Origin: Cephalopachus bancanus
Lineage: Eukaryota; Chordata; Mammalia; Primates; Tarsiidae
Length of the DNA: 64,000 nt
Assembly: GCA_027257055.1 (NCBI GenBank)
Contig: JAPVLO010000122.1
Location: 3,286,001 to 3,350,000, forward strand
Reading direction: 5' to 3'
Part shown: piece by piece, positions 1 through 10,014 of the stretch
Layout: each line of letters opens with the position of its first letter
Position numbering within the stretch: position 1 is the stretch's first letter
The notes under the pieces: generated by a model
Told to the model about the DNA's origin: nothing
The model's input: only the letters and a program-made list of their open reading frames with translations
Databases searched by the model: none
Translations under genes and position numbers: made by a program

Positions 1-129
1 CTTCACATTTGGCTGAATCATAGACCAAGTAGGAGTATGAAAAGCCTCTGACAAACATTATGCCTAAAATACAGCTAGGTGCACTCAAATACTATCATGA
101 TTTGCCTGTTGCACAATAAACCTTGGAGT

Positions 130-862
130 TTCATGAAAGAGTCCCTTTTCATGGGCAGAGATGGCTGACTGACCACCAAACATTTATGTTCCCATCTATA
201 GTAAAGTACCATCGAGAAGAGTTTGCCCTCCCATGAACTGCTCTTTGCAGCTCACCTTACAGTTAGGTGTAGTAATGTAGCTGTGTTCTAGCCAACAGAA
301 TATTGCAGAACTGATGTGAGCCACTTTCAGGCTGGATTCATCAAAACCTCTCATGGGGTGCTCTGACATGCTTTTCTCTTACCACCAGGTGGATGCAAAT
401 GCCCACTGTGATGTGAGAAGTCAGATGTTTAAGAAAGCGGAGACTCCATCAGCCTGGATCCCTACTGGCTATGTGGAATGGCGCTCACAAACATCCATCT
501 TCCTAGCCGGGAACCAACTTGGAGCAAGAAATAAGCTTTTGCCGGGTTCGGTGGCTCAGCCTGTAATCCCGCGCCTTTGGGAGGCTGAGGTGAGTGGATT
601 GCCTGAGCCCACGGGTCCGAGACCCGCCTGGGCAGCGAGACCTCATCTCTACAATAAATCAAAAAATCAGCCGGGCGTGATAGCGCATGCCTGTAATTCC
701 GGCTACTGGGAAGGCTGAGGCGGAAGGATCGCCGGAGCCCAGCAGGTCGAGGCTGCGGTGGCCGGGAGCGGCCACGGCACTCCAGTCTGGGCGACAGAGT
801 GAGACTCCAACTCAAAAAAAGAAAGCTTTTATTGTGTACTAGCTATCATATATATTGATGTC
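130..862 (+). mobile_element. MaLR-type LTR fragment, split by an Alu
   Basis: The text before the Alu at 541 runs through a gene-poor LTR-like sequence that ends in GAGCAAGAAATAAGCTTTT. The text resumes after the Alu as ATTGTG. This is the pattern of the 3' part of an ERVL-MaLR LTR, where a polyadenylation-type AATAAA-like signal precedes TTGTGTTAAGCC. No protein is expected from it. The outer edges are uncertain because the element is old, and the family (MLT1-like) is recalled rather than searched. Confidence 0.4.
541..820 (+). mobile_element. Alu, lineage-specific subtype
   Basis: This is a complete dimeric Alu beginning GCCGGGTTCGGTGGCTCAG and ending GAGACTCCAACTC plus a short A tail. 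The B box region reads GGGTCCGAGACCC and the linker is AATAAATCAAAAAATCAG. The right arm holds GTGGCCGGGAGCGGCCAC, a 7-bp inverted repeat absent from human Alu consensus sequences. A target duplication AAGCTTTT lies at 533-540 and 823-830. It inserted into an older MaLR LTR. Its high CpG content suggests a relatively young copy. Confidence 0.93.
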
Positions 863-2306
863 AATTTGTCATGACAAATAGCCAACTCTAATACTCTCTC
901 CTTTCCTTCTCTTGTTCAATCACCTGGTTAACACTCTTGATATGATATTGTGCCATGTTTTCCAGTTGTCTGTAGGTCACTAACAAGATACACTCTTTCA
1001 GACCCTCACTATTCATGTGCAGGTGAAGTTGAGAAGCTAAAAACTCACTGAGATTTAGAAAAACATATTTTTAAGTGTTATAAAGATTTTATCTGATGTA
1101 TTCACTTCAAATTATTATTCGTGGCTGCCTGTAGTGCTGTGTTGGGAAATTGTCTGAGGCAGTGTCCAGGCTAATAGAAAAGAGCACTGTGATTAATTAG
1201 CAATAACTGTCAAGGACAAGTGAGGTAGGAGTGATGGCATGGGTTCAAAGAACTTCGTCATCCTTAGGACTTAAGCCAACTCCTTTGGATGCATTCAGTA
1301 GGCTGTTCCTAGAAATATAACCCAGATTTGAAAAGTCTCAAGTAAGAGGCACTTAGTAATAACATCCTTGCTATGGCTCTTATTTATATAAGTTGGTGTG
1401 ATTTATTGACAGCCTAAACAGGCCAAATGAATGAAATTTAGACTTCTCTCTGCCTAGATGCTGCTTGCTTAGTTCAGAAATCAGGTATTTTTAGGACTCA
1501 AAAGTTCTAGTAAAACAGTTTTGAAGGCACACATACTTCTGCTACCTGAGATGATAATTTTAATCTTTAGAATTGTGACCTGGTATCTTTGAATCTATGA
1601 CTGATGGACTCCCTGTCTGGCTTATAGACTGTCCTGGCAATAGAAGGAAACAAAGAATAGGAAACAGTCCTTTGATACAGACAAGTCTTTGGTGGTTAAA
1701 ATGCAGACAGATCCTTTCTTTCTGCTATGGGGATTGGAGTCTACTTACAGTGGTCCTCAAGTGCTTGGGTTTCTTATGCTGCATGTTCTTAGTATTTTCT
1801 AGATGACAAAAGGATTAAATTTAGATACATACTGCAAGTCTTAACTCATACTGCATCCAAGCAGAATCTCAGTTTAATCTTTTTTACAAACACATTAGAG
1901 ACTTTCTATTTTCACAGGTATGGGAAAGAACCTTTTTCAACAAAAAACAAAATTGATATGTTAGCCAAGACATTCAGGAACTTTCTCATCATGGAGAAAT
2001 AGACACATCCAAATGAAAGAATATTTTGCAAAATAACTGTTCTAGTTTCTTGAAAAATGTCAATTTGCGAAAAAATTGGCTGAGGGATTGATTTAGATCA
2101 AAAGACTAAGGAGACAACAACTAAATGCAACATACAACCCTTCACTGAATTCTGGATAAAATAGTGCAAACAAAAAAGAAAAAAATGGTATTTTTAGTCT
2201 TTTGGAAAAATTTGAACATAAACTTTACATCACTGTTACATTACAGAGTAAGTGTGAAAATTTGTAGAAGTTAGAAGAATATCTTTGTTCTTAGAAACTA
2301 GGTTCT
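863..2306. other. Intergenic DNA, no feature recognised
   Basis: This AT-rich stretch lies between the first two Alus. I saw no convincing coding frame, RNA gene or datable repeat. Short open frames here lack protein-like composition. Confidence 0.5.
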
Positions 2307-2603
2307 GGCTGGGCTCAGTGGCTCAGCCTGTAACCCCAGCACTTTGGGAGGCCGAGGCGAGTGAATTGCCCGAGCCCATGGGTTCAAGACCCACCTGGGC
2401 AACTTGGCGAGACCTCGTCTCTGCAATAAATCAAAAATTAGCCGGGTGTGGTAGTGCATGCCTGTAGTTCCGGCTAAAGGCTGAGGCAGAAGGATCGCCA
2501 GAGCCCAGCAGGTCGAGGCTGCAGTGGCCGGGAGCGTGTCACTGCATTCCAGACTGGTCAACAGAGTGAGACTCCAACTCAAAAAAAAAAAAGAAAAGAA
2601 AAT
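2307..2603 (+). mobile_element. Alu, lineage-specific subtype
   Basis: A full dimeric Alu starts GGCTGGGCTCAGTGGCTCAG and ends GAGACTCCAACTC plus an A-rich tail with AAGAAAAG. The flanks AGAAACTAGGTTCT (before) and AGAAAATAGGTGCT (after) look like a slightly decayed target duplication. The B-box stem reads TGGGT/ACCCA here. The right arm has a small internal deletion after TTCCGGCTA. Confidence 0.92.
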
Positions 2604-3225
2604 AGGTGCTGCAGTAGGTAAGACCATGGTGTCAACACGTCCATCGTTACTCTTGAGTAATGTGCACTAAACATGGAGAGATAAAGCAAATATGGTGATG
2701 GTGAATCCATGTGAAAGATATAGAGGCATTTGTTGTTCTATTCTTACAACTTTTCTGTAGGTTTGAAAATTTTCAAATTAAAAAGTTGGGAAAAATTGTT
2801 TTCCACTTAATAGCATATCCTAAGAATTTCCTGTAATATTGTATCCTAAGCACTCATCCTGACTACTTTTAATGATATCGTGGTATTCTTTTGAGGGAAC
2901 ATGTGTTTTCTTTAAGAATGTCACAATTTAGATTTCATTTAATAAATAATGTTTCAGTGAATCTTGGTATAAATTTCCAAGGTAGGTTGCTGGATCAAAT
3001 AACCATTTATGAAGAACTTGGAACACTCTGATGTGATATATATATATTTTTAAGCTGCTAAGACTAAACTAGTAGAAGTGAGCTATTTCAAATGGTTACA
3101 TCTCTTTGAGTCTGATTATTTTTAGATTGCTAACACTCCTTTCCCCTGGTCCTCTACCCTCGGCTAGCTGTGAGATCTTGGGTCTCTTGCTGCTGCCATT
3201 TATTCTCTTAGCTGAGTTTAAATTT
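2604..3225. other. Intergenic DNA with possible old L1 remnant
   Basis: About 2790-3010 vaguely resembles reverse-complement L1 ORF2 text (GCATATCC..., GTTGCTGGATCAAATAACC), but it is too decayed for a firm call. Nothing else was recognised. Confidence 0.25.
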
Positions 3226-3456
3226 TTTTTTCTTCATTGTAACCCTGAACTCCTGAGCTGATGCATTCCCCTCCTCACCCTCCCTAGCAATTGGTTCTAC
3301 AGGAGCACACCACCAGGCTAATTAAAGAATTTTTTGGTAGAAACAAGGTCTCACTATGTTGTCCAGACTGATCTTGAACTGTTGGCCCCAAGCTTTCCTC
3401 CTACCTTGGTCTCCCAAAGTCCTGGGATTACAGGTGTGAGCTACCATGCTGGCCAG
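3226..3456 (-). mobile_element. Old Alu (AluJ/monomer grade), degraded
   Basis: Reverse-complement Alu text is clear at its 3' side: AAGGTCTCACTATGTTGTCC, then CTCCCAAAGTCCTGGGATTACAGG and a final CTGGCC. The upstream half is strongly eroded. It lacks the CCAACTC-lineage marks, so it predates that expansion. Confidence 0.8.
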
Positions 3457-3589
3457 ATGAATTTCTTTCAGACTGAGATCCATGACCCTAAGAGGTTAGT
3501 GAGAATGATAGGGAATCTTTAAGCTTTTCAATATTTCACCAATCCAACAAAATTCACATTCCTCACAATGAAACTCACATGAGTGAGTT

Positions 3590-3799
3590 TAGACATGAAG
3601 CTTCTGGCCCCAGTTGAGCCTCGATGTGAGGCGCCACCAACAGCTCAATGCAATCTGAGGCCCTGAGATAGAACCACCAAATGAAGAGGCTCCCAGGTTC
3701 CAGACCCACAGAAATCGTGTGAGATGATAAATAGTTGTTGTTTTTAGCAGTCAAGTTTTAGAGTAAGTATTTTATGCTGCAATAAACTTATACAGATTT
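3590..3799 (+). mobile_element. MaLR (MLT1-like) LTR 3' fragment
   Basis: The segment ends with TGTGAGATGATAAATAG, TTGTTGTTTTTAGCAGTCAAG and finally AATAAACTTATACAG. This is the diagnostic 3' end of ERVL-MaLR LTRs (..TAATAAATGTTGTTTTAAGCCACTAAG...ACTAATACAG). The 5' part is missing or unrecognisable. It is noncoding. Confidence 0.65.
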
Positions 3800-4988
3800 T
3801 GGAAGTGAGATGTGGCCATAGTAAAAACAAAAAATATGGACAAAATATTTGAACAAATACTTTGTAAAAGAAAACACATAAATAATAAGTGTATGAAAGG
3901 GGCTCATCATTAGTCAGCAGAAGAATGCATATTAAATCCACAATGAAATGCCTCTATATGTCTACTGGAAAGGCTGCAATTCCAAGTGTTGGTGAGGATG
4001 CAGTGTAACTGGGACTTTATCCATCGCTGGTGGGAGTGTAAAATGGTGCAACCATTTTTAAAAGCTAATATACTTAACATAAACCTGCCCCAATTATGAT
4101 GCAACCATTTTGAAAACTTAATAGGCCAGGCATGGTGGCTCAAGCCTGTAATCCCAGCACTTTGGGAGGCTGAGGAGAGAGGATTGCCTGAACCCAGGGG
4201 TTCGAGACCAGCCTGGGCAACTTGGTGAGATCTTGTCTCTACAGTAAATCAAAAAAATTAGTTGGGCGTGGTAGTGTGCGACTGTAGATCCAGCTACTTG
4301 GAAGACTGAGGCGGAAGGATCGCCTCAGCCCAGGAGGTCAAGGCTGCGGTGGCTGTGAGCGTGCCACTGCACTCCAGCTTAGGTGACAGTGAGATTCCAA
4401 CTAAAAAAAAAAAAAAAAAAAGAAGCCTAATGAGCTTAACATAAACCTACCACAGTTGAACTGGAAAGTACACTGCTAGGTTTATACCAAGAGAAATGAT
4501 TGCATATGTCCAAAATGAGAAGAGTATATATACATGTTTTGAGCAGCTTCATTTGTAATAGGACTACACTGCAAATAGCTCCAATATTCTTCAGCAGGAG
4601 AATAAATAAACAACTTGTGAGAAATCCAGGTAGTGGAATACTACTTAGCGATAAAAAATAGTTGAAGTATACATACAGCGACTTGGATGACTCTCAAAAG
4701 CATTATTTTGAGCAACAGTATGTTATATGGCTCCATTTATATGCTATTCAAGAACAGGTCAAACAAATCTATGGTGATAAAAGTGAGAGTAGTGATTATC
4801 TCAGGATCATTAAGTCACATTGACTGGAGTGTAGCAGGAGGGAGTTCTCTGGGGTGATGGAAATGTTCTGTATTTGATCTGGGATGGTGGTCACACTAGT
4901 TTTATATCTCTAAAAAAACATACTCTTTTTTTCACCTTACTATTACATATAAATTATATCTCACTAAAATTGTAAAAAAAAAAAAAAT
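3800..4988 (+). mobile_element. Old L1 3' part (end of ORF2 and 3' UTR)
   Basis: The sequence follows the end of L1 ORF2: CATCATTAGTCAGCAGAAGAATGC, GGTGAGGATGCAGTGTAACTGGG, TGGTGGGAGTGTAAAATGG, then GGTTTATACCAAGAGAAATGA and a 3' UTR ending in an A tail at about 4974-4987. The reading frame is destroyed. An Alu (4124-4422) sits inside it. A 50-60-base piece around the Alu is present twice (unit 1 at 4047-4098; unit 2 at 4099-4123 plus about 4425-4466), so the Alu landed in the second copy of a tandem duplication. Confidence 0.85.
4124..4422 (+). mobile_element. Alu, intermediate AluJ-like copy
   Basis: A full dimeric Alu starts GGCCAGGCATGGTGGCTCAAG and ends GAGATTCCAACTA plus an 18-base A tail. 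It carries the CCAACT ending of the local lineage. The left arm is still close to AluJ (CAGGGGTTCGAGACCAGCC), and the right-arm stem is only GTGGC/GCCAC. It therefore looks intermediate between AluJ and the GC-rich copies at 541 and 31222. Confidence 0.93.
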
Positions 4989-5069
4989 CCAAAGGTCTTT
5001 CTGGTCCTAGAGAACATGTCTTTGACTATCTCTCTGACTTTATCTTCTAATACTCTTTTCTTCTTTTCC

Positions 5070-5365
5070 TTTTTTTTTTTTTAAGTTGGAGTCTCACTCT
5101 GTCGCCCAGGCTGGAGTGTGGTGGCATGAATCATGGCTCATCACAGCCTCAACCTCCTGGGCTCAGGTGAACCTCCTGTCTCAGTCTCCTGAGTAGCTGG
5201 GACTACAGGCAAATGCCACTATGCCCAGCTAATGTTTTGATTTTGTGTAGAGGCAAGGTCTTGCTGTGTTGCCCAAGTTGATTTTGAGCTCCTGGGCTCA
5301 AGATATCCTCCTGCCTCAGCCTCCCAAAGTGCTGGGATTACAGGCACAAACCTCTGCCCCAGGCC
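5070..5365 (-). mobile_element. AluJ-type Alu
   Basis: A poly-T of about 13 bases leads into reverse-complement Alu text (GTCTCACTCTGTCGCCCAGG, CAGCCTCAACCTCCTGGGCTC) and ends CCAGGCC. CTCCTGGGCTCAAG marks the AluJ grade. It interrupts the L2 described at 4990-7345. Confidence 0.93.
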
Positions 5366-5529
5366 TCCTTTCCTTTTTTACTCCCCAAACACTCCCCTGG
5401 CTTCCTTCCTGTTCCTTTAATGTGACATGCGGCCAGCTCAGGGCCTTTGCACAGATTCTTCCCTTGCAATACTCTATGTCCTCCAATATCCCCTCAAATA
5501 CCACCTTTCACTTTATTTGGATCTCTGGC

Positions 5530-5580
5530 TGTCTTAGTCATGGTTCTCTGGAAAACAGAGCCTCAGGCAAGTATTAAGTG
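5530..5580 (-). mobile_element. ERVL-type LTR end, fragment
   Basis: CTGTCTTAGTCATGGTTCTCTGG is the reverse complement of the characteristic LTR end GGTTCTCTGGAGAACC..TGACTAATACAG, which is also seen intact at 10490-10525. Only about 50 bases remain before the next LTR begins. Confidence 0.5.
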
Positions 5581-5597
5581 TTAGGGGGTCTCAACCC

Positions 5598-6052
5598 ACA
5601 CAGCTGACCATCCAATGCATGCGTTTTCTAGAGCTGCTGTAATAAAGTACCATGACCAGTTGTTCCTTAAAACAGCAGAAACACACTGTGTCATGAGTCT
5701 GGAAGCTAGAATCTGAAACTGAGGTACGGTTAGGGAGACTTGTAGGGAGACTCCTTCCTTGCATCTTCTAGCCTCTGCTGTCAGTAGCTCTCCTTGGTAT
5801 TCCTTGGCTTTTAGATGCATTGCTCCAATCTCTGCCTGCATCGGCCCATGATCATCCTCTCCTGATGTGGCTCTGTCTTTTCTTCTTGTAAGAACAAGAG
5901 ATTGGACTAGGCTGCACCCTAATGACTTCATCTTAATTACATCTGCAAAAACCTTATTTCCAAATACTGGAAAGTCATGTTCATAGTTTCTAGGGTTAGG
6001 TCTCAACGTATCTTTCTCAGGAACATAATTCAACCCAGAACACTCATACAGA
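5598..6052 (-). mobile_element. MaLR (MLT1-like) LTR, nearly complete
   Basis: Read in reverse complement this is a MaLR LTR. It starts GTGTTCTGGGTTGAATTATG, passes through ATGTAATTAAGATGAAG, ACAAGAAGAAAAGACAGAG and CAGGCAGAGATTGGAGCAATG, and ends near TTTATTACAGCAGC. A 150-residue open frame on the minus strand (5581-6033) lies inside it. I regard that frame as chance because LTRs do not encode protein. The LTR splits the L2 copy around it. Confidence 0.75.
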
Positions 6053-6924
6053 CAGGCTGTACAGAGAAACTACCCACTGGAACCGTCTGTGAGGGGGAGA
6101 AAGGAAGAGGAAATTCATCTGCCCCGTATCCTCCAGTCTCCTGGTTCCCATCTCCCACTGGTCAAAGTTCATTCAGGGAGAATTAAATCCTCTGCCTTTC
6201 TGGGCTGCATCGTTCAGCCCCATTGGCAGTTGCTCAGGAAACAAGGTCCTGCAGTTTGGCATTTCAGCTGAGTTTTGACATAGATAGAGGCGTCAGATAT
6301 TATAGGCCTGTGACTGGTGGAGCCTCAGGCATGGAAACCACAGGGGGCTGTGTGGAGTTGCGTTGGTTAGCTATTGTGGAGTCGAGCTGGGTAGCTACTG
6401 TGGCAGCTGTGGAGAAGCGAGTGACTGAGGAAGGGACAGGTGGTACAGAGACAGGCCTCAAGCCCTGCTCAAAAGTCCCTTTATCAGGAGGCCTTCTCTG
6501 ACTACTGTCCAGTACTTCATATCAGATAGAAACCCCTTCCCCATCTCTGTAGTTCCTTACTTTGATTCGTCATTCTTCCTAGTATTTATCCCCACTAGAC
6601 ATATTATATATGAGAAGGGACACCCAAAATACTGGAATTATTTCTTGAAGGTCGGGCCCTTTGTAGTACAACCTTCATCCACCAGGTGAGTGTTCTAGGA
6701 GGTCATCGGCATCAGTGTCCCAGCTAGTGTTGTTGTGAGAGGCTGCGTTCGGCTTCAGTGAATTTGGGGGGGTGGATTCTCTTGATGCATTTGCTCATTT
6801 CATGATGGGGATTTACGAGCACACCTGCCCACACTGTGCTGAGTGTTCAGCAATTTTTGACCCAAAATGGCATGGGCCCCATGTCTCATCCTCCCTATTC
6901 ACCTGCTCTTACCTCAAGTGACTT

Positions 6925-7135
6925 TTTGTTTCCCGGATGAAAATAGTCCTCAAAGGGAAATGTTTTACCAATGTGGAAGAGGTGAAACAAAAAATGGCAG
7001 AAGCAGAAGCACTAAAAAGCATCAAAATTGACAAGTTCAAAAACTGTCTTAAGCAGTGGAAAAAGTGTCTCGATAGGTTGTATTGTGTCAAATGAAGAGT
7101 ACTTTGAAGGTGACAAGTTTAAACATGGAAGAATA
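6925..7135 (+). pseudogene. Mariner/Tc1-like transposase C-terminal remnant
   Basis: From about 6940 one frame reads LKGKCFTNVEEVKQKMAEAE, then LKSIKIDKFKNCLKQWKKCL. After a +1 shift the next frame gives CIVSNEEYFEGDKF. The order (K)GK-F, EE(V/I), FQ/KNCxxQWxxC, then C-A/VxxxxYFEGD is the C-terminal signature of mariner-like transposases. One frameshift and the lack of an upstream catalytic D,D(D) domain show a dead fragment. It sits inside the L2 at 4990-7345. A retrocopy of a domesticated transposase gene is the main alternative. Confidence 0.55.
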
Positions 7136-7345
7136 TCCAATTTTTTATACATGAATTCTGAGTTTTCTGGGGTCTCCTCTCATAGTTATGGGTCTATTCA
7201 CTGTGTCTCCCTGTAGCCACTACCACAGTGTTCTGTGCAAGTAAGAAATCTGTCTGTTTGATCTCTGCTCTTCCTTAGTGCCAAGCACAGTACCCGGCAC
7301 GTTATAGGTGCTCAGCAAATATTTACTGAATCGAATGACTCCATG

Positions 7346-7799
7346 AATTAATGGTAGTAAAGAAGTTAAAAAGGCCTTATCTGTCTGTAGTCTGTTGGGG
7401 AGCAGCTGAGCGGGTGGCAGTGGGATTTACTTAGGTACAGACAGGCCTGTCTTAAGCAGGTTGGGACCTAGGTTAAGGATAGGCTCCATTTCCAGGGTTT
7501 CAATTGTACTGCTCTTTGAGGATGCCAAGGGCTGTGGGGATCATGGCTGCAAGGCCTCTGGGTTACCAGACAGAGGAAAGCGCAGACATAGGAAACTTGA
7601 AGAACTAATGGCACATGGTCCATCTTGTCCAGGGAGCACTGTTCCTTGCAGAGTCCTCGTGGGTAAAGAATCCTGTCTTCCATGGTAACCCCTTCCTGAG
7701 CCTCCTGAGTTATTTTCTATCTCTGAAACCAAACTAGTATTTCTAATCCCCAAATGCCAATAAACATATCTGCTTTATTAGCTGTGGCACTACCATATT
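7346..7799. other. Intergenic DNA, no feature recognised
   Basis: Several short overlapping open frames occur on both strands at 7461-7753, but none resembles a known protein. No repeat was recognised. Confidence 0.4.
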
Positions 7800-7936
7800 T
7801 TTTATTTTAATTGTATTGTTTTTGTAGATACAAGGTCTCACTATATTGCCTAGGCTGGTCTCAAACTCCTGGGCTCAAGTGGTACTTGTGCCTTGTCCTC
7901 CCAAAGTGCTGGAATTACAAGTGTGAGCAACTGGCC
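7800..7936 (-). mobile_element. Free left Alu monomer-like fragment (FLAM)
   Basis: Reverse-complement left-arm Alu text only: ACAAGGTCTCACTATATTGC, CTCAAACTCCTGGGCTCAAG, CTCCCAAAGTGCTGGAATTAC, ending CTGGCC. There is no right arm. It is an old copy. Confidence 0.8.
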
Positions 7937-9106
7937 TACCATATTTTAAAAGTGAAAATAAGTGTTACCTAAGCAAAAGAGGCCAACACCTTATTATTTT
8001 AATGCCCAGTCAAGATTTTATATGTCTTGCTTTAAATGATAATTCTTCATTTTATCCCCTTCAAGTTCTGCATGCTTTTTGTTCATATAATCAATATGAT
8101 TTTTAGTCACATTCTCTCTTTCCTGTGCTATTTTCCCTGTAGAATCCACTATATAAAGTAATTCTATTTTTGAAATATGTAGGAGACCAGATTGGATTAC
8201 AGATGAGAAGGAAATTGTAACAAATACTAGGTGACTGTAGTTCATTCAAAATTGGTTTTGTGGGAATTTTCTCTATTAGTGTGAAAAAATGTGTATAATA
8301 ACACAGAGGTTTTCTGAATAATATACTGTGTGTCTCTCATACAATATCAAAGAGTAACAGCAGCTTGTTATTTCACCAAAATAAATATACACTACTAGAA
8401 AATAGGCTTAAGATTAGTTTTGACATGGTGACATTTTCCTCAACACATATTATTTACCCAAGTTCATTATTGTGGCTTGATCAACTCAACTTGAAGAAGT
8501 AGCACACCAAGCATTTTCTTGAGGAGGGCAGCCCTCATTTTGGTGAGGAAGGTGTTGGCATGGGTAGAATGTTAAATCTACTTTGAACCTGAGTGATTTG
8601 TTTATTGATAGCTCTCACCATTCTGGATTCCTGAGGAATTGTCCCTTCTGGGAAGGAGGCTAGGTAGAGCATTCAAGCTCTTTCATAGCCAATTCCCCAG
8701 GAAGCTAAGAGTTCATATGTCAGATTAACTAACACAAGTGACTACCAATTTTCACCAGCAGGCACTTTTATTTCTAGGCCAAAAAATTCTTATTTTCTTT
8801 TAAGACTTGCTTCCATTAATAACTAAGTCACATATTTTAACTCTATTTTTTTATTAAGAGAGTTCATTTTAACTCTGCTTCCTGACTGTATACTCTTATT
8901 TATCTTTCTGTAAAAGAGGGAATTATAATCTCACTTACTCTCTTCATGGAGAGTATAAAAAAACTGAATTTTACATTAGTCCTTTATAAATTTGGAAATT
9001 GGAAGACAGTCACTAGATAAGCTCAAATCTAATTTTTATCTTGCTCTCATGATACTGTTTGCCTTAATTCTCATGCCCCAAAGTTATATATAGCTGAAGT
9101 ATGATT
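7937..9106. other. Intergenic DNA, no feature recognised
   Basis: AT-rich sequence. A minus-strand frame at 8018-8245 has a polar, coiled-coil-like tail, but I cannot match it to a protein or show a gene structure around it. No repeats are clear. Confidence 0.4.
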
Positions 9107-9299
9107 AAAACTAAATAGCTTAGCCACCAGCATGTGTCTGTAGTTCCAGCTACTTGGAAGGCTGAGATGGAAGGATCGCCTAAGCACAGCAGGTCGAGGC
9201 TGCAGTGACTGTGAGCATGTCACTGCACTCCAACCTGGGGGACAAGAGTGAGACTTCAACTAAAAAAAAAAAACCACAAAAAACAAAAACTAAATAGCT
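9107..9299 (+). mobile_element. Right-arm-only Alu with perfect 14-bp target duplication
   Basis: The element proper is 9121-9285. It starts at the right-monomer boundary (TAGCCACCAGCATGTGTCTG) and ends GAGACTTCAACTA plus an A-rich tail. A perfect target duplication AAAACTAAATAGCT lies at 9107-9120 and 9286-9299. The CAACT ending and GCAGGTCGAGGCTGCAGTGA text place it in the local Alu lineage rather than among ancestral free right monomers. The right-arm stem reads GTGAC/GTCAC. Confidence 0.9.
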
Positions 9300-10014
9300 A
9301 GCTCCTTTCTAATTTAAGTTTGTATGGCATAATGATACAAATACAAGAAAAAAAATTTTAAAACTCTGCTTCTAAAACTCAGAAAGGAATATAATAATAC
9401 CTAATCTAGTACTGTAAATAATTGAGGTTCTAAGCATGGGTCATTTGTGACTTTTATCAGTAAAATCTAAAAAATACTGTTACTGTAAACAAAATTTTAG
9501 CTACTTTCCTGTCTTCCTTACTACTGATTTAAGATTTTAATCTAAATATACTCCCCCAAGTGGACAAAGCTTCAAAGTTTTAAAGCAAAACCACAACCTT
9601 TTTATTATAACTCACAAATTGGGACTCTCCTGATAAGATGTTTTAAATTAAGCATTTCTTCTTTTGAAAGCTCAAGGGACTGCAAGGGCTATACTTTCCT
9701 AATGAGTATGGTATTCCTCACAACTCCCAGGGGAATAGCTTGCCTAGAAAAGGCAATTGTCTTGGTTGAGTAGGAATTAATGTCTAAAGGTGTGGAAAGG
9801 GAAGTTGACTTGACGCAATTTTCACTAGCCTGCATCACAAATGTTAAATTGCAAGTTTCGTCTGTGGCACCAAAACAGAATAGGTATGAAATTCCAAAAT
9901 GAGATGCCAAGATCAAATTTTCAATAAAAATACTATCAAAGACCAGTTTCAAAAACTCTTCGCCAAAGGAGGAAATAAAAGCACCTAAGAAAAAGAAATT
10001 GATAGAAGATTTTG
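9300..10014. other. Intergenic DNA, no feature recognised
   Basis: AT-rich. An 87-residue minus-strand frame (9689-9952) has no recognised relative. No repeat was identified. Confidence 0.4.

Larger units (their letters stand above)
4990..7345 (+). mobile_element. L2 LINE 3' region in four pieces
   Basis: Four pieces read in order as one L2 3' region. The first, 4990-5065, has CTCTCTGACTTTATCTTCTAATACTC. The second, 5367-5530, has CTCAGGGCCTTTGCACAG and CCTCAAATACCACCTTTCAC. The third, 6475-6615, has GGCCTTCTCTGACTACTGTCC and CCTAGTATTTATCC. The fourth, about 7225-7345, has GCACAGTACCCGGCACG then GTGCTCAGCAAATATTTACTGAATC. They are separated by an Alu (5070-5365), LTR sequence (5530-6052) and a mariner-like remnant (6625-7150). 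This is a decayed, noncoding, mammal-wide fossil. Confidence 0.7.

Noticed and set aside
5581..6033. 150-residue minus-strand frame
   Set aside because: It sits within a MaLR LTR, which does not encode protein.
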